Below are positions 59,400 to 64,000 of a stretch of 64,000 nt of DNA, piece by piece (position 1 is the stretch's first letter; each line of letters starts with the position of its first letter). Source of the DNA: Xenopus tropicalis (Eukaryota > Chordata > Amphibia > Anura > Pipidae); assembly GCF_000004195.4 (NCBI RefSeq), contig NC_030683.2:90315410-90379409 (forward strand). Direction: 5' to 3'. The notes under the pieces were generated by a model. The model ran no database searches. It was not told where the DNA came from and saw only the letters and a program-made list of their open reading frames with translations. A program made the translations under genes and the position numbers.

Positions 59400-59650
59400 A
59401 AAAAAAGCGGATGCCAAAATGAGTAAAAAGAAAAAGGAAAAACTTCAAAACATGAATTTTACATCACTTGAATAGCACAAATAGCTCCCCCAAAAAATAT
59501 GAAAACTCAAAGGCCTCAAAGTAAAATGTCCACAAAAATATTGCTTTGGATAGCTCCCATTGACTTCTACATGACCTTGACAGCTTTAAGATGGCATATT
59601 TTTATATTCACGTACATTGGTAAATACGAACATTGGTAAATGGCCCCCTT
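59400..59650. mobile_element. diverged Harbinger-like MITE, right end visible
   Basis: Ends GGTAAATGGCCCCC near 59636-59649 and contains 'tgacttctacatgaccttga', matched at 15411-15811. The left terminus is not recognisable. Confidence 0.4.
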
Positions 59651-61993
59651 AGTGTGAAGAAGGGGCACACAGTGTTTCTAAAATATTGTAATAACTGTAA
59701 TAAGTAGAAATTCCAGAGTGGCTCAGGTAGTGCCAGAACCAACTAGCCAAGGAAAATTGGGTTGTGAATTTATTGAGGGACTATTTTCGATATGTATATC
59801 TACTCACTTATACTGAATGTTTTGAGAAGCTGTTTATTCTTATACAGTACATGGGCAGAATTTTTATCAGTTTGGTATGCTGTTGATTATAGGTACTTGC
59901 TTATTATATGTTTCATTAGTTTAATATACTTTATGGCCCATAACTATTGCTGAAAATAAGTCTCCCTATTTATTATGCCCATACTAATTCGAGAGATTCC
60001 AAAGAAAAGACATATTAGGCATCATTTTTTCAGCTGATCCAGCACAAATGGTCTCAGGAACAGTTTGGATTTTAAAGATATTGATGATTTATGTTGTGAT
60101 CTTTTTCTTATCTATCCATGAACATACTGTTCCTGCTAAAAACCCCTCTGACATCCCAGATGAAGAATATCCATTGTACTGTACATTCTATAGCTCATAA
60201 CTATGATATGACAAGAGAAATCTGGATTTGTATCAATTATTCAGATTGAGCACTTACTGAATATTTACTTAGGTTCAACCATTTTTACCAAGCAAATCAC
60301 ATGAAATATCCAGGTGGGCCACATTCAGTTTGATGATATCAACTAACCTTATGAAAAAGGAGATTAATGTTCAATTCAGATATGTCCCTTTATATCCGAA
60401 TATAAGATTAAAGTGGAAAGTGGCTTTATCACCCAAATCATATCTGATATCAAGTTTGAGGTATATGCCTGCAAAATTGTACCTTAAGAAGCCATACAAG
60501 GTTAAAAAGTGAGACCAATTAAATTGCTGGGGGGCTTAGAGGTTCAGGATGGTATTCTTCTGTATAGACATAAAATAGTTTACCTGCTTAATCAACCACT
60601 CATAGTATGGTCCAAAAGCACACAAAGACAAAGATGGGTTTAGCATTTCTGTTTTAATAATTCAGTGAAACAGATTTTTGTATTTGTTACAAGAACTGTC
60701 TTGTGAGCAGCAGTCCATAACATCTACCAACATTAAAAATTAAATTCTAATTAGCTCTTTTATCATCATTTACTCAACTTGGCATTGGTCAAGTGCTGCC
60801 ACATATCTAATAACACATGTAAGTTTGGGAAGTGTAAATACACAAAGGTGCCTGTATGAATGGGCTCGGTGAATTCATTTTCATTCCCTGATCCCTAATT
60901 TATTTGCCTACACATAGTATATACAGGTATATGTTTGAGTACAAGTGCATTACTGATTTTTCCAACCATTTTAAATGTTTTCCCCCTGGTTTTATTTCCC
61001 CTGGTTATTTTTGCTCAATTCTACAAGTTGTTTTGCATAGTTCTAGTAGTAAACCCATCAACTTTGTATACTTGTAAAGTCTAGAATCAGATGATGTTGT
61101 TCACATGTAGCTTAAAGATAAGGAGACAGTAATATTACTGAGGACATAACCAGTTTATAGTCACCTGAAGTTTGAAGATGATTTTAAGTCATTCTTTGCT
61201 GGACAGGTGCCCAGCAACATTGGGAACTACTTTATATGAACTGCCAAGTGGGTTGAATCGATAATACTCAACTGATAACCCCCTTCTTGCCTGTGGTTCC
61301 CAGAAAAAAAACATTTGTAAGAGCCCCCAATCCTTAAACCTTGAAGAAGGTAATCATTTTCACATACATATATCAGTCAGGACACCCACTAGACTGTATG
61401 TGCACTCCAGTAAGTCTGGTGTGTTAAATATTATGCGCCCATATTACTAGCGTGGTATGGGATACATCTGCTTCACTCTTCCCATGTGAACATATAGCCA
61501 TTAGACTAACCAATTAAATGAGTGCAATTTAGCAATCCCTATATCTGGCTAAATATGACATGGTCCAATCATTCAACCTGGTGGTGAACACTTCTATATA
61601 TAGGATCCTTTTAGGAGCTGACATTTCCTGAAATGCTATACTAAGCCCTACACAGGTACTAATAATCAGTGGTTATTATAAAGATGTATTATTGAAACGC
61701 AGATATAGCAGGATATTAGGAGACGGCTTATTAAAGAGTGTTTACTGGCCAGATAATGACAAATGGTTTCCTGTGGGGAGGTTCTGTCATGCAACAATAC
61801 AAGGAATAACTACCATGCACTGGTTATACCTTGTCTGCTCTTAGTTAAAAAAATTAACATGAACTTTGATTCCTATCTGATTCTATCATAAAAAACAGCT
61901 ATTGTGACATACAGTGCAGTTTATTCTTTATTAGGTGACACCTATGGCGTTTTGTCACCATGGAAATTCCTTGCCATTGTTGGTGACTTGCTA
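59651..61993. other. gene-free block
   Basis: No supported gene; only short non-specific frames. Confidence 0.45.
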
Positions 61994-62001
61994 CTAGTAA
62001 A

Positions 62002-62277
62002 CAGGGCCGGATTTAACTTCGCGGCACCCCGAGGCCGCCCCCGCCCCCCCACGAGTACGCATGCGCAATCGCGCGGCGCCCTCTCCCCCTGAGTGCGCAT
62101 GCGCGATCAATGCACAATCGCACATTTAAACTCCCATACGGAGCAGTGGGGAGAGGTCCCGACTGCTCCGTATGGGAGCAAAATTTAAAAATTCTGTTGC
62201 GGCGGGGCGGCATGCCGCCCCTAAACTTGTGCCGCCCTAGGCCCGGGCCTTTGTGGCCTTTCCACAAATCCGGGCTG
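62002..62277 (+). mobile_element. GC-rich hAT MITE, complete, 276 bp
   Basis: CAGGGCCGGATTT to AAATCCGGGCTG, with a perfect 8-bp duplication CTAGTAAA at 61994-62001 and 62278-62285. The CAGNG start and the 8-bp duplication identify hAT. The inner part has CATACGGAGCAGTGGGG / CTGCTCCGTATGGGAG arms (a stem of about 16 bp) and a GGGGCGGCATGCCGCCCC palindrome. CpGs are abundant (GCGCATGCGCGA), implying little decay. Mirror-oriented relative at 13546-13816. Confidence 0.9.
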
Positions 62278-62285
62278 CTAGTAAA

Positions 62286-63505
62286 CCACTCAAATTGCCT
62301 TCATGTGAATTTTAACGCAATTACACCATTTGAGTGTTGTACATGCAAGCATTCTCAGCTCCCATATAGAACATGATGCAAGCACTTTATTTCCCTTTTC
62401 CCTGTCCCAAAAGCACAAACCAGTCAAGCTGTGTGATTGGCATTAACTGGCGATCTATAGCACAGTTTAAAAGTAAGATTTTAAAAATACATGACTAAAT
62501 ATGAAACTATTAAATATCATTTTTATAATCAGAATATCAGAAACTTAGGAACACTCTTTTCAAACATTTTGATCCATATTTTTCTCACTCGTGTCAAAAC
62601 AGGCAAGAATTAAAGAACATATTGTCCTGATGTTATATTTTGTTAATGTTACCAATTGACATGGATTAGCAAAGCTGAGATGCTTCTAATGCTTCTAGTA
62701 TTTGCAGAGTGAGCTATGTATAATTACACATCTCCTCCTGTCCAAGCCGGGCTACAAACAGTGGGCGAGGCATTTCTGTAAGTCTAGAAATGCTGTTCAG
62801 AATGGTTTATATGACTGTATTTTTCCAAATGATTTGCCGTTTATATCAGCACGTGTCACAATTCTTTCCCGAGAGCCGCAAATACCTCAGAAAGTGCAAA
62901 TTGCACTAGTGCTTAGTGTTAGCTTTATGGGAGTTGCAATGAAAAGGAAAAGTCCAATCAGATTTATTGTACAGCAGATCAGTGTGGCCCGGATATAATT
63001 TTGTATGCAGTTTCGGTAAAGGAGAAAAAATATATATTTTTTCATATTATCACCTTTCTTTCCATTTTTACCAGTCTCCCAAATGTGCCCAAGAAATCTC
63101 AAGAGGAGGTCAGACACTAATGCCTGGATATGTGATTTCCTATTTTCCTGGTGTATGGATACATTCTATTTGTGGTGCAATCAATGCCTTATTCCATGAT
63201 ATTCTGCTTATATAAACACTAATGAAATGACTTGAGATCCTCTCACCTCTTCATTAGTGGGACTTGCCATGCCACATTACATTAAATTTCATTTTGTTAG
63301 ACTCAATTAGGCCCTGAGGGAGTCGCACCAAAGGAGAACGAAAGCTTTAAAAGCAATAGTCTCTGAATTTCTAAATGACTTTAGCATTGTAATGCATTTT
63401 AAATGAATATTTCTAATACTAGGATCAATTTAAATTTTGAAATGCATATTGTTTTCTGAGTCCCACTGCAAAATTAGTGAAAGCTGTGAAAATGGGCACA
63501 TAACT
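62286..63505. other. gene-free block, candidate conserved non-coding DNA at 62690-63420
   Basis: No supported gene. A repeat-free stretch of balanced composition, considered in the findings. Frames of 76-98 codons have no recognised motif. Confidence 0.4.
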
Positions 63506-63513
63506 GCAGCCAT

Positions 63514-63791
63514 TAGTGATGAGTGAATTTTTTGGCAGGCATGGATTCACAGCGAAATTTCCGCATTTCGCCATCGGCAAATTGTTTAGCGAAACTTCCA
63601 AAAAAATTGGTCGTGGTCACGTCAGAAAGCACAGGGGGCAAAAAAAAAATGACGCAGGCGAAAAAAAAAATTGTACGACAAATGCGTTTCGCAAATTTAT
63701 CGCCGTTTCACAAAATTTATCACCGTTTCGCAAAATTTATCGCCTCTTCGCTAATTTTCTTGCCGAAACGGGACAGATTTGCTCATTACTA
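63514..63791 (+). mobile_element. hAT-type MITE, TAGTGATGAGCG family, copy 8
   Basis: TAGTGATGAGTGAATTTTTT to GATTTGCTCATTACTA, flanked by a perfect 8-bp duplication GCAGCCAT (63506-63513, 63792-63799). The interior repeats 'cgccgtttcgcaaa'-type units (TTTATCGCC... x3). Frames of 89 and 117 codons across it are not genes. Confidence 0.9.
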
Positions 63792-63799
63792 GCAGCCAT

Positions 63800-64000
63800 T
63801 CATAAGAGCGCTTGTACCTACTTGTGCACAGGAACACATTGTGCAAATGCCCCAGCTGCACCAGCTTGAAAGTACTGTATGAGGCCCTATGTGCATCAGT
63901 GCAAGGTTCCAAGTACTTCACATTAAACCTGCCCTGCCATTAACTACCTCTTTGCATGCTGTGCCTATGGGTGCTCAATGTAGCTTATCTTGGGATAAAT
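63800..64000. other. gene-free right edge
   Basis: Unique sequence; nothing recognised. Confidence 0.5.

Overview
This is a vertebrate-type, AT-rich, gene-poor window dominated by dead or non-autonomous transposons. The repeat families point to an amphibian, most likely Xenopus (species not resolvable by eye): a T2/Kolobok-type MITE with a TTAA target duplication, several hAT MITE families with 8-bp duplications, Harbinger-like GGGGC-ended MITEs, an ACAGGTATGG-ended element and a mariner-like element ending in GTATAAGCCGA. I see no host protein-coding exon, tRNA or rRNA gene that I can support. Most of the window is probably intergenic or intronic.

The only substantial coding capacity is at 1978-7002: a Penelope-like retroelement (PLE) flanked by a perfect 14-bp target-site duplication (1964-1977 and 7003-7016). 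It has a complete reverse transcriptase plus GIY-YIG endonuclease frame (4244-6529, + strand). Upstream lies a 5'-truncated copy of the same element in inverted orientation (2081-3920). The two 1,840-bp arms are exactly collinear, and their protein readings are identical over 444 residues. The whole therefore forms a very large palindrome around a 1.24-kb unique centre, inserted as one unit. The inverted copy runs about 103 bp further than the main copy.

Layout: 1-733, the end of an LTR-like repeat; 1168-1299, a short MITE; 1978-7002, the PLE; 7426-7993, a palindromic MITE built of CGAAAAAGTCG-like units; 8.5-30 kb, mostly unannotatable AT-rich DNA with scattered MITEs; 30.3-32.8 kb, a cluster of nested transposons (mariner-like inside an ACAGG element; one hAT MITE inside another hAT element); 36.2 kb and 40.4 kb, foldback structures; 41.8-48.9 kb, hAT and T2 MITEs; 52.7-53.4 kb, a probable solo LTR; 55.7-57.4 kb, GATA-type microsatellites and a second diverged LTR-like segment; 58-64 kb, further hAT MITEs. 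Four repeat-free stretches (44.2-44.6, 46.9-47.2, 50.0-50.7 and 62.7-63.4 kb) are offered only as low-confidence candidates for conserved non-coding sequence.

The most interesting object is the palindromic PLE, including its single-event structure, its ambiguous translation start and a hammerhead-like fold at its 3' end. Next are the inverted-array MITE at 7.4-8.0 kb and the nested insertions that can be dated against each other.
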